Notes: a model not told the origin generated them from the letters alone. 64,000 bases of DNA from Bacteroidales bacterium (GCA_024693285.1 JAILLE010000034.1:1-64000), one strand, 5' to 3'. Shown: positions 43,848 through 54,074, numbered from the stretch's first letter. Made by a program: numbers and translations.

Positions 43848-44267
43848 ATGAAGAATATATCCAAGATAATCGGCTGGGTGCTGGGTATCCTTGGCATCGT
43901 GCTGGGAATTTGGTGTCTCACCAAGGGTGAGGCCTCAAACGAAGGCCCGGTGAACCTCCTCCTCAGGTACAGCTACTTCCTGCTCATCGCGGCGGTAGTC
44001 ATCCTGTTGGGGCTCGCCCTCATCCAAGCCGCTAGGAACAATCCCAAGAGCCTCATCAAGGCCCTGTGCGTGATTGTCGGGATAGCCGCGCTTGTCGCGA
44101 TCGCCTATGCGCTCGCCTCCAGCGATCCTATCGTCAGCCTCAAGAAGCAACCCGACGCGGGCACTCTGAAACTGACTGACACTATCATGAAACTGACCTA
44201 CATCCTCGGTGGTGCGGCGATCGTCTCCATCATTTTCGGTGTGATCAGAAACGCTATCAACAAATAA
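43848..44267 (+). CDS. Small four-helix membrane protein of the ExbB/ExbD operon
   Basis: 139 residues, four predicted TMs: about 6-26 (IIGWVLGILGIVLGIWCL), 40-62, 70-90 and 115-135. No named family. Bacteroidota often have one such gene between exbB and the two exbD genes, which suggests a structural or regulatory partner of the motor. Spacing is 36 bases from exbB and 9 bases to exbD. Confidence 0.75.
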   Translation: MKNISKIIGWVLGILGIVLGIWCLTKGEASNEGPVNLLLRYSYFLLIAAVVILLGLALIQAARNNPKSLIKALCVIVGIAALVAIAYALASSDPIVSLKKQPDAGTLKLTDTIMKLTYILGGAAIVSIIFGVIRNAINK

Positions 44268-44276
44268 TTTCCGGCT

Positions 44277-44855
44277 ATGGCTAAAAAGAAAACTCCGGGT
44301 CTGAACACCCAATCGACAGCCGACATCGCTTTCCTTCTGTTGTGCTACTTCCTGATGGTTTCTACTATGGACCAGCAGTCCGGCCTTGTGCGCCGTCTGC
44401 CCCAGATGCCCGACAAGAACCAGAAGACTGAGGACACAAAGGTTAATAGGCGTAATATCATCATCGTGAAGATCAATTCTTCCGACAGGCTGTTCGCCGG
44501 TGACCAGCTCATGGATGTTAGCCAGCTCAAGGATAAGATCAAGGAATTCATGACGAATCCTAACGACGATCCCAACCTGCCCGAGAGGGAGGTCAAGAAC
44601 ATCGAGGGATTCGGTGATTACCCGGTCACCAAAGGAGTTATCTCCCTACAGAATGACCGTGGAACCAGCTACCAGGCCTACATAGCCGTCCAAAACGAGC
44701 TAGTCAAGGCCATCAATGAGATTCGTGACGACTTCTGCCGTCAGAACTTCGGAAGGGTGTACAACCTTGTCACCGAGGACCAGCAGAAGATCGCGAGGGA
44801 AGCTATTCCGCAGAACATTTCTGAGGCTGAGCCTAAGGACGTGGGTAAAAAGTAA
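44277..44855 (+). CDS. exbD: ExbD-type biopolymer transport protein
   Basis: 192 residues. One N-terminal TM with the motor's conserved aspartate (STADIAFLLLCYFLMVSTM, Asp16), then a periplasmic domain of the ExbD/TolR type. Compared with enteric ExbD (about 140 residues) it has extra sequence in the periplasmic part (NPNDDPNLPEREVKNIEGFG). Upstream of a second exbD, with 17 bases between. Confidence 0.9.
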   Translation: MAKKKTPGLNTQSTADIAFLLLCYFLMVSTMDQQSGLVRRLPQMPDKNQKTEDTKVNRRNIIIVKINSSDRLFAGDQLMDVSQLKDKIKEFMTNPNDDPNLPEREVKNIEGFGDYPVTKGVISLQNDRGTSYQAYIAVQNELVKAINEIRDDFCRQNFGRVYNLVTEDQQKIAREAIPQNISEAEPKDVGKK

Positions 44856-44872
44856 TTCAGGAGGACCAACAC

Positions 44873-45334
44873 ATGCCTATTTTCAAAAGAAGCGGTAAAA
44901 AAGAGATGCCAGAGCTTGGAACAAGCTCCGACATCGTGTTCATGTTCCTTTTCTTCTTCATGGTGACAACGCAGATGCGTTCGAGTGAAGTCAAGGTTAA
45001 GGTACATCTTCCTGAAGCTACTGAGGTCGCTAAACTTGAGAGGAAAGACCTGGCTTCCTATATCTACATCGGCTCCCCTACCGCCCAGTATCAGGGCCAG
45101 TACGGAACCGAGGCTAGGATCCAGCTCAACGATTCCTTCAAGACCACCAACGACATCCGTGACTTCATCGCCGCCGAGCGCGACGCTATGAGCGAGGCCG
45201 ACAGACAGTTGATGCAGGTCGATATCAAAGCTGACGAAGACGTCAGGATGGGTATTGTGACGGACGTGAAGCAAGAGCTTAGGCGTTGCTCCGCCCTTAA
45301 GATCATGTACGCTGCCCGCAAGAAGGGACAGTAA
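44873..45334 (+). CDS. exbD: Second ExbD-type biopolymer transport protein
   Basis: 153 residues. SSDIVFMFLFFFMVTTQM contains the conserved Asp20 of the TM, followed by VKVKVHLPEATE and a periplasmic domain ending GIVTDVKQELRRCSALKIMYAA. The two ExbD proteins differ in sequence, suggesting a hetero-oligomeric motor. AGGAGG at 44859-44864 is the ribosome-binding site. A terminator follows. Confidence 0.92.
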   Translation: MPIFKRSGKKEMPELGTSSDIVFMFLFFFMVTTQMRSSEVKVKVHLPEATEVAKLERKDLASYIYIGSPTAQYQGQYGTEARIQLNDSFKTTNDIRDFIAAERDAMSEADRQLMQVDIKADEDVRMGIVTDVKQELRRCSALKIMYAARKKGQ

Positions 45335-45357
45335 CCCGTCAGACGACTGACAATGGG

Positions 45358-45388
45358 AAAAAGAGGACGCATGGCGCCCTCTTTTTTT
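45358..45388 (+). terminator. Terminator of the exb operon
   Basis: AAAGAGGACGC pairs with GCGCCCTCTTT with one mismatch, loop ATG, and ends in seven T's. Confidence 0.88.
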
Positions 45389-45401
45389 ATGCTCCGCACT
45401 C

Positions 45402-45432
45402 TTTGTCTTGGCTGATTTTTATAGTATATTTG
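45402..45432 (+). promoter_or_regulatory. Bacteroidota-type promoter of asnS
   Basis: TTTG (45402-45405), exactly 19 bases, TATATTTG (45425-45432). The leader to the ATG at 45459 is about 20 bases. Confidence 0.85.
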
Positions 45433-45458
45433 TGGGATTATGTAAAGTTTTGTAGGAA

Positions 45459-46874
45459 ATGAGCGAATTGACTAGAACTAAGGTGAAAGACCTGCTTAAA
45501 GAGGCTCCTGGGAAGGAGGTCCTCGCCAAGGGCTGGGTCAGGACAAAAAGAGGCAACAAACAGATCAAATTCATCGCATTGAACGATGGATCGACGGTCC
45601 ACAACATACAGGTCGTGGCCGACACGACCAAGTTTGACGAGATCCTTCTCGCTAAAGTGACAACCGGAGCCAGCCTGTCGGTAACAGGCACGCTTGTGGA
45701 GTCTGTCGGAAGCGGACAGGCGGTCGAGATACAGGCCAACGAAATCGAGGTTCTTGGCGAGTGCGACCCTATGAGGTATCCGCTCCAGAAGAAAGACACC
45801 TCCATGGAGTATCTCCGTACCGTGGCTCACATGCGTCCCAGGACCAACACCTTCGGCGCGATTCTCAGGATTCGTCACGCCATGGCTTTCGCCATCCATA
45901 AGTTCTTCAATGACAAGGGGTTTGTCTACCTCAACACTCCGCTCATCACCGAGTCTGACGCGGAGGGAGCTGGCGACATGTTCCAGGTCACAACCCTCAA
46001 TCTTGAGAATGTCCCCAAGAAGGATAACGGCAAGGTTGATTTCAGCAAGGACTTCTTCGGCAAGAAGACCAGCCTTACCGTGAGCGGCCAGCTCGAAGGA
46101 GAGCTCGGAGCCACAGCGGTCGGAGAGATATATACCTTCGGACCGACCTTCCGGGCGGAGAACTCCAACACACCGAGGCATCTTGCCGAGTTCTGGATGA
46201 TCGAGCCTGAGATGGCCTTCTACGACATCAACGATAATATGGTCCTCGCGGAGGAGTTCGTGAAATATCTCGTCCAATATGCCCTGGACAACTGCATGGA
46301 TGACCTCACCTTCCTCAACAACAAATACGATGAAGGCCTGATCGAGAGGCTTCACAGCGTGCTCGGCATCGAGTTCCAGAGGCTGACCTACACAGAGGCC
46401 GTCGAAATCCTCGAAGAGGCTGTCAAGAACGGCACACAGTTTGAGTTCCCTGTCAGCTGGGGAACCGACTTCCAGAGCGAGCATGAGAGGTACCTGGTCG
46501 AGAAGCATTTTGGCAAGCCGGTGATTCTCACCGACTTCCCGATGGCTATCAAGGCCTTCTACATGAAGCAGAACGACGGTTGCGCCCCCGGAAGGGAGAC
46601 CGTCAGGGGCATGGACGTCCTGTTCCCGAAGATCGGTGAGATCATCGGTGGAAGCGAGAGAGAGGCTTCCTTGGAGAAGCTGGAGAGAAGGATTTCGGAG
46701 CTTGGCATGAGCCGCAAGAACCTTGAGTGGTACATAGACACCCGCCGTTTCGGAACAGTGCCCCACAGTGGTTTCGGGCTCGGATTCGAGAGGCTGCTTC
46801 TCTTTGTCACCGGCATGTCCAACATCCGTGACGTCATCCCCTTCCCGAGGACACCTAAGAACGCTGAATTCTAA
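45459..46874 (+). CDS. asnS: Asparaginyl-tRNA synthetase
   Basis: Class IIb aminoacyl-tRNA synthetase that charges tRNA-Asn. 471 residues. N-terminal OB-fold anticodon-binding domain ([25 protein letters not shown] split at 23-46). Motif 2 [21 protein letters not shown] near 229 and motif 3 [15 protein letters not shown] near 439 are present. The presence of a dedicated AsnRS means that tRNA-Asn need not be charged by the indirect Asp-tRNA route. Confidence 0.96.
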   Translation: MSELTRTKVKDLLKEAPGKEVLAKGWVRTKRGNKQIKFIALNDGSTVHNIQVVADTTKFDEILLAKVTTGASLSVTGTLVESVGSGQAVEIQANEIEVLGECDPMRYPLQKKDTSMEYLRTVAHMRPRTNTFGAILRIRHAMAFAIHKFFNDKGFVYLNTPLITESDAEGAGDMFQVTTLNLENVPKKDNGKVDFSKDFFGKKTSLTVSGQLEGELGATAVGEIYTFGPTFRAENSNTPRHLAEFWMIEPEMAFYDINDNMVLAEEFVKYLVQYALDNCMDDLTFLNNKYDEGLIERLHSVLGIEFQRLTYTEAVEILEEAVKNGTQFEFPVSWGTDFQSEHERYLVEKHFGKPVILTDFPMAIKAFYMKQNDGCAPGRETVRGMDVLFPKIGEIIGGSEREASLEKLERRISELGMSRKNLEWYIDTRRFGTVPHSGFGLGFERLLLFVTGMSNIRDVIPFPRTPKNAEF

Positions 46875-46885
46875 TAAACAACGAT

Positions 46886-47518
46886 ATGTTAGTCATAGGA
46901 ATAGCCGGTGGTTCCGGCTCAGGAAAAACCACGGTGGTCAACGCGATCACAAGCAGGCTGAAGGAAAAAGTTGTCACCATCCCTCAGGACTCCTACTACA
47001 AAGACTCAAGCCATCTTCCCATGGAAGAGAGGCAGCAGATCAATTTCGACCATCCGGACGCCATCGACTTCAAGCTCCTTTGCCAGCAACTGGCGGAGCT
47101 TAAAGAGGGCAAGACCATCGACCAGCCGGTATATTCCTACATCACCTGCTCCCGTTCAAAGACGGAGACGGTCACTGTGGCGCCGGCCGATGTGATCATC
47201 ATCGAAGGCATCCTAATCTTCACTTGCAAGGAGCTCAGGGACCAGATGGACATAAAGATATTTGTTGACGCTGATGACGACGACCGTCTCATGAGGGTCA
47301 TGGCAAGAGACATCCTCGAGAGAGGAAAGACTGTGGAGACTGTCATCGAGCGCTACACAAAGACTGTAAAGCCGATGTACCTCCAGTTCATCGAGCCCAG
47401 CAAGCGTTACGCGGACATCATCATTCCTCAGGGCGGCCACAACAAGGTGGCTATCAATATGATCTCCGCGACAGTGGAGAAGTCGCTCAGGGACAAGAAG
47501 AAAGAAGAAAGCAAGTAA
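46886..47518 (+). CDS. udk: Uridine kinase
   Basis: Phosphorylates uridine and cytidine in pyrimidine salvage. 210 residues. P-loop GIAGGSGSGKTT at 5-16, SYYKD with the DRS-like substrate region, FDHPDAIDFKLL, and the lid DILERGKTVETVIERYTKTV. Spacing of 11 bases after asnS and 12 before the TonB-like gene points to one transcript. Confidence 0.95.
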   Translation: MLVIGIAGGSGSGKTTVVNAITSRLKEKVVTIPQDSYYKDSSHLPMEERQQINFDHPDAIDFKLLCQQLAELKEGKTIDQPVYSYITCSRSKTETVTVAPADVIIIEGILIFTCKELRDQMDIKIFVDADDDDRLMRVMARDILERGKTVETVIERYTKTVKPMYLQFIEPSKRYADIIIPQGGHNKVAINMISATVEKSLRDKKKEESK

Positions 47519-47530
47519 AGACCATCCGGT

Positions 47531-48235
47531 ATGCGCGGCGAGGATAAAGCGGGACTTTATATCACGGTGATATTTCACTTGGTGATTATCATCATACTCC
47601 TCGCGTGCCAGATCGGTGCCGTGCTGAAGAGGGAGAACACCTTCGTCCTTGATTTCACCAAGCAGGAGGAAGTCGAGAAAAAGAAGGCTGAGGAGAATTT
47701 CAAGGAGGAGGTCAGCGACAGACTTGACCAGCTTCTAGCCTCAGCCGCGGGGGTGCCTATCAGGAATATAGCGGTGGATCGGAGTTCCCTGCTGAAAGAT
47801 GACCGCAACACCAACGCCGAGCAACTCTACAAAGATGCCGAGAGGCTTGCCCAGGAGCTCAAGGACGGTTTCAAAGCTGATGAGCCTGATGATGACTATG
47901 TCGCCATCAATAAACCGACGGTAAAGAAGGAGGATCCCAAGAAGCAGTCCTACAGCGGGCCGTCAGTGGTATCCTACGCTCTTGACGGAAGGAAGGCCAG
48001 CAGGCTTTCCATCCCGGCTTACAGGTGTCTCGGAGCCGGTCACGTCACAGTTATCATTACGGTGGACCCGTCCGGTAACGTGCTCAACGCAAAGGTTCAG
48101 GAAGACGCCTCATCTGATGACAGGTGTCTCAGGGAATTCGCCATCCGGGCCGCCAGATTATCGAAGTTCTCTGTCTCCACTTCCGCTCCGCCAAGGCAGA
48201 TCGGGAATATCGTCTACATGTTCATCGCGCAATGA
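47531..48235 (+). CDS. TonB-like energy-transducer protein
   Basis: 234 residues. One N-terminal TM at about 10-32 (YITVIFHLVIIIILLACQIG), a charged helical stretch (EEVEKKKAEENFKEEV) without the usual Pro-rich spacer, and a C-terminal TonB-like domain at about 165-234 (GHVTVIITVDPSGNVLNAKV, then CLREFAIRAARLSKF). It may work with the exbB/exbD motor encoded upstream, but asnS and udk lie in between. It overlaps the next gene at ATGA. Confidence 0.8.
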   Translation: MRGEDKAGLYITVIFHLVIIIILLACQIGAVLKRENTFVLDFTKQEEVEKKKAEENFKEEVSDRLDQLLASAAGVPIRNIAVDRSSLLKDDRNTNAEQLYKDAERLAQELKDGFKADEPDDDYVAINKPTVKKEDPKKQSYSGPSVVSYALDGRKASRLSIPAYRCLGAGHVTVIITVDPSGNVLNAKVQEDASSDDRCLREFAIRAARLSKFSVSTSAPPRQIGNIVYMFIAQ

Positions 48236-50415
48236 GGAAGAGCACCATATACATTTTGATCGCCCTCGTGGCTGTTCTCGTCGCTGGAATCGCAGTGGCA
48301 GTGAAGTCATTGTACTCCGGCTCCGGCAAGAGCAAGACAGCGGTGGACACAGGGCAGTTCGTAGAGCGCCATGAACTCATCGAAGCGGTGCCTTCTGATG
48401 CCGCCATAGTGTTCTGTGTCAAAAACTTCGGCAGAGCGCTTGAGATGTTGGGAGACTCTACCGCTCTTTTTGGAAAGATCACTTCCGGGAAGTTTGACAA
48501 ACTTGCCCGAGAGTCATTCGACGGCCTCAGGAGGGACCCGGCTATCATCTCTGTCCACTACAGCAAAGACATGCCCCCGCTCCTGGTCGTCAAGCCAAGC
48601 AAAGAGATCTCGGACACCGTATGGAACGATTGCTCCAAGTTAAGGGCAGCGGCCGACTCAGCCGGGCTTTTCACCAGAGTCAGTGACGGTCTGATCCTTA
48701 TCTCCTCCTCCGAGACTATCGCCAACTCCTCAGCCAGGCATCTGTCTGAGGGCCATTCTATCATCGAGTCGAGCGGTTTCGCCGAGTTGGCCTCACAAGT
48801 GGCGGGAAGCGACATCATGTTTGTCTCCAACGCCTATTCCGATAATATCCTTGACACATATCTCGCGCGTAAGTACCGCAAAATGAGCGGTTTCTTCAAG
48901 GAGATAGCCGGATGGACCGCTTTCAGCGCGACCAGGCACTCCACTTCAGGAGTCTCGATGGATGGCACCCTGCTTTACGGCAGCGATCATTCGTTCTATA
49001 TGAACGTTCTGCGCCATGCCGGTACCGGCCCTGTACATATCGCTGAGGCTATCCCTTCCAACACGGACTTCATCCTGGACCTCCCTATCGGAAATATAGG
49101 CTCCTACCTCAAGGCTTACCGTAACTACCTTGACTCAAAAGCCAGGCTTGACAAATACGAGACACTCCTCTCCAAGCAGAAAAAAGAGGCCGGACAGTCA
49201 GCTGAGGACTGGGCCAAATCACTCGACATCAAGGAAGTGGCTTTAGTCGACCTCCACTTTGGAGGGAAACTTCGCCAGATGATATTCCTTAGGCCGGGAA
49301 ACAAACGTACCGGTGAGGGGATCAATGACTTCAGCCGCTTCGCCGGTTTCCCGAAAACCGTGTTCGGAGAAATATTCACCGGTGAGGATGAATACGCCTC
49401 AACCATTGTCAATGGCTGGATTGTAGTAGGCTCAAGGGACTGTCTGGACGAGTTCTCGATGATGTCTTTCGAGAACCTCAAAGAGCGACTCTCCGCCGCC
49501 GGATTATCTGACAGGATTCCTCAGAAGGGCTGCGGGTTCTGGATGTACCACTCGTTGACAGAGGATCCTAACTTGATCAGCGCGAACTTCAGTCCTCTTA
49601 TCGCCGAAGGCCTACGGGACATGATTACCGGTGTGAGTTACGTTCCCGTGACCCTAGCGGCAATGTCCAAAGGCGATAAAATGGGGCTTTCACTGGATGT
49701 GACCAGAACCGAGATCCCGGGAGGCAGGATGCCTCTCCCGTCAGTCAGGGACACTACTGTGGCCGTTTCCAATGGGGAGTTCAAAGTGATGAACTCGGCG
49801 ACCGGAAAGATCAACACCTTATATCAGAATTCCCATCTGTCGATCTGTCTCAAAGACGAGAACGGCAAGGACATGTGGGGTATTCCGTTCAAATTCCCCT
49901 TCTGCGGCTACGTGAAGGAGGTCGATTTCTTCAAGAACGGAAAACTCCAATATCTCTTCGCGGCCGACAGCAAGCTCTACATGATCGACCGTCTGGGCCG
50001 ATTCGTTGGCGGCACCCCGGTAGACCTCGGAAAGAAGATAGCCCTCGGCCCTGAGGTTTATGATTTCGAGAACAATAAGGATTATTCAGCCATGGTTCTC
50101 CTGAAAGACAATACAGTAGGCCTGTACGACTTGAAGGGGAAACCGGTCGGCACATGGAAAGGCATTACTTCTGATGAGACAATCAAGACCCTACCTGAAC
50201 TTCTTGAAAAGGATGGCAAACGGTATTGGATCGTCAGGACCTCAAGGCAAGCGTTCGTATGCCCCTTCGATGGCGGAGATCCCGTTATCAAGGGAGAAGG
50301 AAATAAAATGATAAGGCCCGACAGCGAGATCACCATAAACGACAAGGGCGCTTTCATGGCCATGTGCCACGACGGCAAGGAAAGAACATTCAAGTTGGAA
50401 AAAGAAAAAAAATGA
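48232..50415 (+). CDS. Large membrane-anchored protein, function unknown
   Basis: 727 residues from the ATG at 48232, which overlaps the TonB-like stop (ATGA). One N-terminal TM (YILIALVAVLVAGIAVAVKS) suggests a periplasmic protein tethered to the inner membrane. The rest has a DUF3352-like pattern (AVPSDAAIVFCVKNFGRALEML) and, from about 540, beta-strand repeats reminiscent of a propeller blade series (NGKLQYLFAADSKLYMIDRL). I do not recognise an exact family. Coupling to the TonB-like gene suggests a related envelope role. Confidence 0.75.
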   Translation: MRKSTIYILIALVAVLVAGIAVAVKSLYSGSGKSKTAVDTGQFVERHELIEAVPSDAAIVFCVKNFGRALEMLGDSTALFGKITSGKFDKLARESFDGLRRDPAIISVHYSKDMPPLLVVKPSKEISDTVWNDCSKLRAAADSAGLFTRVSDGLILISSSETIANSSARHLSEGHSIIESSGFAELASQVAGSDIMFVSNAYSDNILDTYLARKYRKMSGFFKEIAGWTAFSATRHSTSGVSMDGTLLYGSDHSFYMNVLRHAGTGPVHIAEAIPSNTDFILDLPIGNIGSYLKAYRNYLDSKARLDKYETLLSKQKKEAGQSAEDWAKSLDIKEVALVDLHFGGKLRQMIFLRPGNKRTGEGINDFSRFAGFPKTVFGEIFTGEDEYASTIVNGWIVVGSRDCLDEFSMMSFENLKERLSAAGLSDRIPQKGCGFWMYHSLTEDPNLISANFSPLIAEGLRDMITGVSYVPVTLAAMSKGDKMGLSLDVTRTEIPGGRMPLPSVRDTTVAVSNGEFKVMNSATGKINTLYQNSHLSICLKDENGKDMWGIPFKFPFCGYVKEVDFFKNGKLQYLFAADSKLYMIDRLGRFVGGTPVDLGKKIALGPEVYDFENNKDYSAMVLLKDNTVGLYDLKGKPVGTWKGITSDETIKTLPELLEKDGKRYWIVRTSRQAFVCPFDGGDPVIKGEGNKMIRPDSEITINDKGAFMAMCHDGKERTFKLEKEKK

Positions 50416-50419
50416 TATC

Positions 50420-52093
50420 ATGAACGAATTCAAGTTCCAATCAGTCAACAAGCTCATAGAGAAGAGCTTCCAGGATAACTGGGACAGGCTTGCCCTATCC
50501 AATTACCAAGGAGTCAGCCTGTGTTACCGGGATGTCGCCAGGAGAATCGAGAAGCTTCACATCGCTTTTGAGAAATGCTTCCTCCACAAGGGTGACAAGG
50601 TCGCTATATGCGCCCGCAACCAGGTCAACTGGGCGGTAAGCTACCTGGCCACAATGACCTACGGCGCTGTAGTGGTGCCTATTCTCCATGAGTTCAAGCC
50701 CGGCAACATACATTACCTGGTGAACCACTCAGAGGCCAAGGTGCTATTCGTGGATGATGTCATCTGGGAAGGACTCAGCCCCGAAGAGATGCCAGGAGTC
50801 TATGCTGTGGTCAGAATCAACACCTTCCAGCTACTGTACGCCAAGAATGATCGTATCGTTGAGGCCAGGGAGCACATGAATGAATATTTCGGCAAGCGTC
50901 ACCCTAACACCTTCGGACCGGAGAACCTCAACTACTACAAGGACTCCCCCAACGAGTTGGCCATGATCAATTACACCTCGGGCACCTCCGGGTTCTCTAA
51001 AGGTGTCATGATTCCTTATAGGGCACTGTGCTCCAACATCCAGTTCGCGTCTCACGTGCTGCCTGAGCTTAACAACAGGTCAAATGTTGTTTCCATGCTG
51101 CCTACGGCTCACATGTACGGAATGATGTTCGAATTCCTGTTCGAGATGACCATCGGAATGCATGTCCACTTCCTCACCAGGATACCGAGTCCGAAAATCA
51201 TCACCCAGGCACTCCAGGAGGTCAAGCCTAACATCATAATCGCTGTTCCGCTGATTATTGAGAAGGTCTACAAGTCCAAGATCCAGAAGACCATTGAGAA
51301 GGGCAGCATCAAGACTATGCTTAAGATCCCTGTCCTCAACGAGATGGTCCGCAAGAAGATCCGCACAGAGCTTGTGACCGCCTTCGGAGGCAGTTTCATA
51401 GAGATCATTATGGGAGGTGCCGCCTTCAATAAAGACATTGAGAAGTTCTTCTGGGACATAGACTTCCCTTACACGGTCGGCTACGGAATGACTGAATGCG
51501 CCCCGATCATCACCTATGCGCACTTTAACAAAAAGAAGCTGTATTCCTGCGGCCAGGCCGCATATAACATGCAGATAAGGATCGACTCCGAGGATCCCGA
51601 GAGGATCGAGGGTGAGATCCAGTGCAAGGGCCCCAACAACTGTCTTGGCTACTACAAGAATGAGGAAGCCACCGCCAGCTTGTTCACTGAGGATGGCTGG
51701 ATGAGGACAGGTGACATGGGTATCATCGACAAGGACGGATTCCTGTTCATCAGGGGCAGGAGCAAGTGCATGATCCTCGGGCCTAATGGCCAGAACATCT
51801 ATCCTGAGGAGCTTGAGTCCGTTATCAACGCTGTGGCCTATGTGGTTGATTCCCTGGTGATTGAGGACAATGGCGGACTGACTGCGTTGATCTATCCTGA
51901 CTACCATCAGGCCGAGTTGGACGGAATGACGAGGGACCAGTTGGAGAGCACTCTCAACGGTCTCCTTCCCGACATCAACAAGGAGATTCCCGGGTATGCC
52001 CAGATCCGCAAGATCGAGTTCATGCCTGAAGACTTCGAGAGGACTCCTAAACGTTCAATCAAGAGATATTTGTACCAAAGAAACGGAAAGTAA
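50420..52093 (+). CDS. AMP-dependent acyl-CoA/acyl-ACP synthetase
   Basis: 557 residues. ANL-superfamily signatures: P-loop NYTSGTSGFSKGVMIPY near 178-194, GYGMTECAPIITYAHF near 354, and RTGDMGIIDKDGFLFIRGRSK near 430, with the C-terminal catalytic Lys in TPKRSIKRYLY. Activates fatty acids with ATP. No membrane segment. The stop overlaps the next start (TAATG). Confidence 0.93.
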   Translation: MNEFKFQSVNKLIEKSFQDNWDRLALSNYQGVSLCYRDVARRIEKLHIAFEKCFLHKGDKVAICARNQVNWAVSYLATMTYGAVVVPILHEFKPGNIHYLVNHSEAKVLFVDDVIWEGLSPEEMPGVYAVVRINTFQLLYAKNDRIVEAREHMNEYFGKRHPNTFGPENLNYYKDSPNELAMINYTSGTSGFSKGVMIPYRALCSNIQFASHVLPELNNRSNVVSMLPTAHMYGMMFEFLFEMTIGMHVHFLTRIPSPKIITQALQEVKPNIIIAVPLIIEKVYKSKIQKTIEKGSIKTMLKIPVLNEMVRKKIRTELVTAFGGSFIEIIMGGAAFNKDIEKFFWDIDFPYTVGYGMTECAPIITYAHFNKKKLYSCGQAAYNMQIRIDSEDPERIEGEIQCKGPNNCLGYYKNEEATASLFTEDGWMRTGDMGIIDKDGFLFIRGRSKCMILGPNGQNIYPEELESVINAVAYVVDSLVIEDNGGLTALIYPDYHQAELDGMTRDQLESTLNGLLPDINKEIPGYAQIRKIEFMPEDFERTPKRSIKRYLYQRNGK

Positions 52094-52497
52094 TGGAGAA
52101 ATTCGACTCTAGATACCTTGAGATGGCCGAAGTCTGGGCCAAGAACTCCTACTGCAAAAGACGTCAAGTGGGAGCTTTAATAGTCAAGGACAGGATGATA
52201 ATATCTGACGGTTACAACGGCACCCCTTCGGGATTCGAGAATATCTGCGAGGATGAGAACGGAGTGACAAAACCTTATGTCCTCCATGCCGAGGCGAATG
52301 CCATAACCAAAGTGGCGAAATCCGGTAACAGCAGCCAGGGCTCTACCCTGTATGTGACCGCGTCCCCTTGTCTGGAGTGCTCGAAACTGATCATCCAGTC
52401 AGGGATCAAGAGGGTCGTGTACCGGGACGAGTACCGCCTTACCGATGGTGTGGATCTCCTGCGCCGAGCCGGTATTGAGGTTGAGAAGGTAGACTGA
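52093..52497 (+). CDS. Deoxycytidylate (dCMP) deaminase family protein
   Basis: 134 residues. Zinc-dependent deaminase motifs: HAEANAI with the catalytic Glu and first zinc ligand, and PCLECSKLII with the two cysteine ligands. CKRRQVGALIVKD and ISDGYNGTPSGF are typical of dCMP deaminases, which make dUMP for thymidylate synthesis. Similar to the ComEB group. Overlaps by one base the gene before it; the S41 protease begins three bases after it. Confidence 0.92.
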   Translation: MEKFDSRYLEMAEVWAKNSYCKRRQVGALIVKDRMIISDGYNGTPSGFENICEDENGVTKPYVLHAEANAITKVAKSGNSSQGSTLYVTASPCLECSKLIIQSGIKRVVYRDEYRLTDGVDLLRRAGIEVEKVD

Positions 52498-52499
52498 TA

Positions 52500-54074
52500 A
52501 TGAAGAGAATATCCCCTATCCTTATAGCAGTGCTGGGCATCATTGTCGGTGCCCTGGCAGTCACGACATACAATACCTACAGGACCCGCAAGCACCTCTA
52601 CAACGTCCAATACGGGCAATGGCGCAAGCTCAATCTGATTCTCGACCAGGTCGACCAGAACTATGTCGACACGGTTGACAACGAGGGCGTCACAGAGGCC
52701 GCTATCGTCGCCGCTCTGGCGAAACTGGATCCTCACTCGGTATACATGCCTCCTGTCGAGTTCAACGAGGCTGAAACTGACCTGGCCGGCAATTTCGACG
52801 GCATAGGCATCCAGTTCAATGTCCCGAACGACACCGCTACGGTTATTGAGGTCATCAAGGGAGGACCCTCAGAGAAGGCCGGACTGCAACAAGGTGACAG
52901 GATCTTGAAAGTCGACGATAAAGTCATCGCCGGAGTCGGGTTCCCCCAGGACAGCATGGTCCGCAGGATGAAAGGTCCAGCCGGGTCAAAAGTCAAGATT
53001 ACGGTCGGCCGCGGAAAGGAGACCATCCCATTTGAGATCACCAGGGGGAAGATTCCTGTGCACTGTGTTGACGCCGCTTTCATGGCGAATGACACCACGG
53101 GCTATTTAAAGCTCTCAAAGTTCTCCAAGACAACGTACAATGAGGTCAGCATAGCAGCTTTAAAGCTACTTTCCCAAGGCATGAAGAAACTCATCCTTGA
53201 CTTGAGGGACAACACCGGAGGCTATTTTGACCAGGCTCTGCTGCTCAGCAACATGTTCCTTGAGAAAGGGGATGAGATTGTCTACATGGAAGGCCTTCAT
53301 CGCAAGAGAGATGAATACAAGGCTGACGGGAAGGGAATCCTCAAAAACGTCGCCCTAACGGTGCTCATCAACGAGTCCAGCGCTTCATCCAGCGAGATAT
53401 TCGCCGGGGCTATTCAGGACAATGACAGGGGCACGATCATCGGAAGGCGTTCGTTCGGGAAAGGACTTGTCCAGGAACCTCTGTATTTCAGCGACGGATC
53501 AGGGGTGAGGCTGACTGTGGCCAGGTTCTACACTCCTTCCGGAAGGTGCATCCAGAAGCCATATTCCGACGACTACAGGTACGATATATACAAGCGTTAC
53601 TCCGGTGGGGAGATGTACGATGCCGACAGCATAAAGGTCGATTCCACAGCGGCTTACAAGACAATCAGCGGAAGGACGGTCTATGGAGGCGGAGGCATTA
53701 TCCCGGACGTTTTCGTCCCGGTCGACACCACCAGGGCAACTAATTTTTACATTGCCTGCAACAGGAAGGCCACACAGATGCGATTCTCTTCCGCCATGTT
53801 TGACCGATATAAAGGCACCATAGCCGGAATTGAGGACTTCAATGAACTCAGCAAGGCCCTCGACGGAATGGATATTCCCGGCAAGTTCAAGGAATATGCC
53901 TCCAGAGTGGACGGCATCAACTGCACACCTCAGGAATGGAAGGACACTGAGGAATATCTCGTCCCGCAGCTGAGAGCCCTGATCGGGCGCTACTCAAAGC
54001 TCGGGGACAACGCTTTCTATAAGATGTATCTCGGGGTGGACACCACGATACGCAAGGCTATTGAACAGGAATGA
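52500..54074 (+). CDS. S41-family carboxy-terminal processing peptidase
   Basis: 524 residues. Membrane anchor or signal at 5-25 (ILIAVLGIIVGALAVTTY). PDZ domain at about 90-175 (GIGIQFNVPNDTATVIEVIKG), then the S41 domain with catalytic Ser in NESSASSSEIFAGAIQDND and Lys in RSFGKGLVQE. Periplasmic processing or degradation of proteins from the C-terminus. The end overlaps the convergent regulator by 17 bases. Confidence 0.94.
   Translation: MKRISPILIAVLGIIVGALAVTTYNTYRTRKHLYNVQYGQWRKLNLILDQVDQNYVDTVDNEGVTEAAIVAALAKLDPHSVYMPPVEFNEAETDLAGNFDGIGIQFNVPNDTATVIEVIKGGPSEKAGLQQGDRILKVDDKVIAGVGFPQDSMVRRMKGPAGSKVKITVGRGKETIPFEITRGKIPVHCVDAAFMANDTTGYLKLSKFSKTTYNEVSIAALKLLSQGMKKLILDLRDNTGGYFDQALLLSNMFLEKGDEIVYMEGLHRKRDEYKADGKGILKNVALTVLINESSASSSEIFAGAIQDNDRGTIIGRRSFGKGLVQEPLYFSDGSGVRLTVARFYTPSGRCIQKPYSDDYRYDIYKRYSGGEMYDADSIKVDSTAAYKTISGRTVYGGGGIIPDVFVPVDTTRATNFYIACNRKATQMRFSSAMFDRYKGTIAGIEDFNELSKALDGMDIPGKFKEYASRVDGINCTPQEWKDTEEYLVPQLRALIGRYSKLGDNAFYKMYLGVDTTIRKAIEQE

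Noticed and set aside
45438..46766. A 442-residue minus-strand open frame opposite asnS
   Set aside because: asnS shows class II motifs 2 and 3 in the plus frame; the antisense frame is composition-driven.
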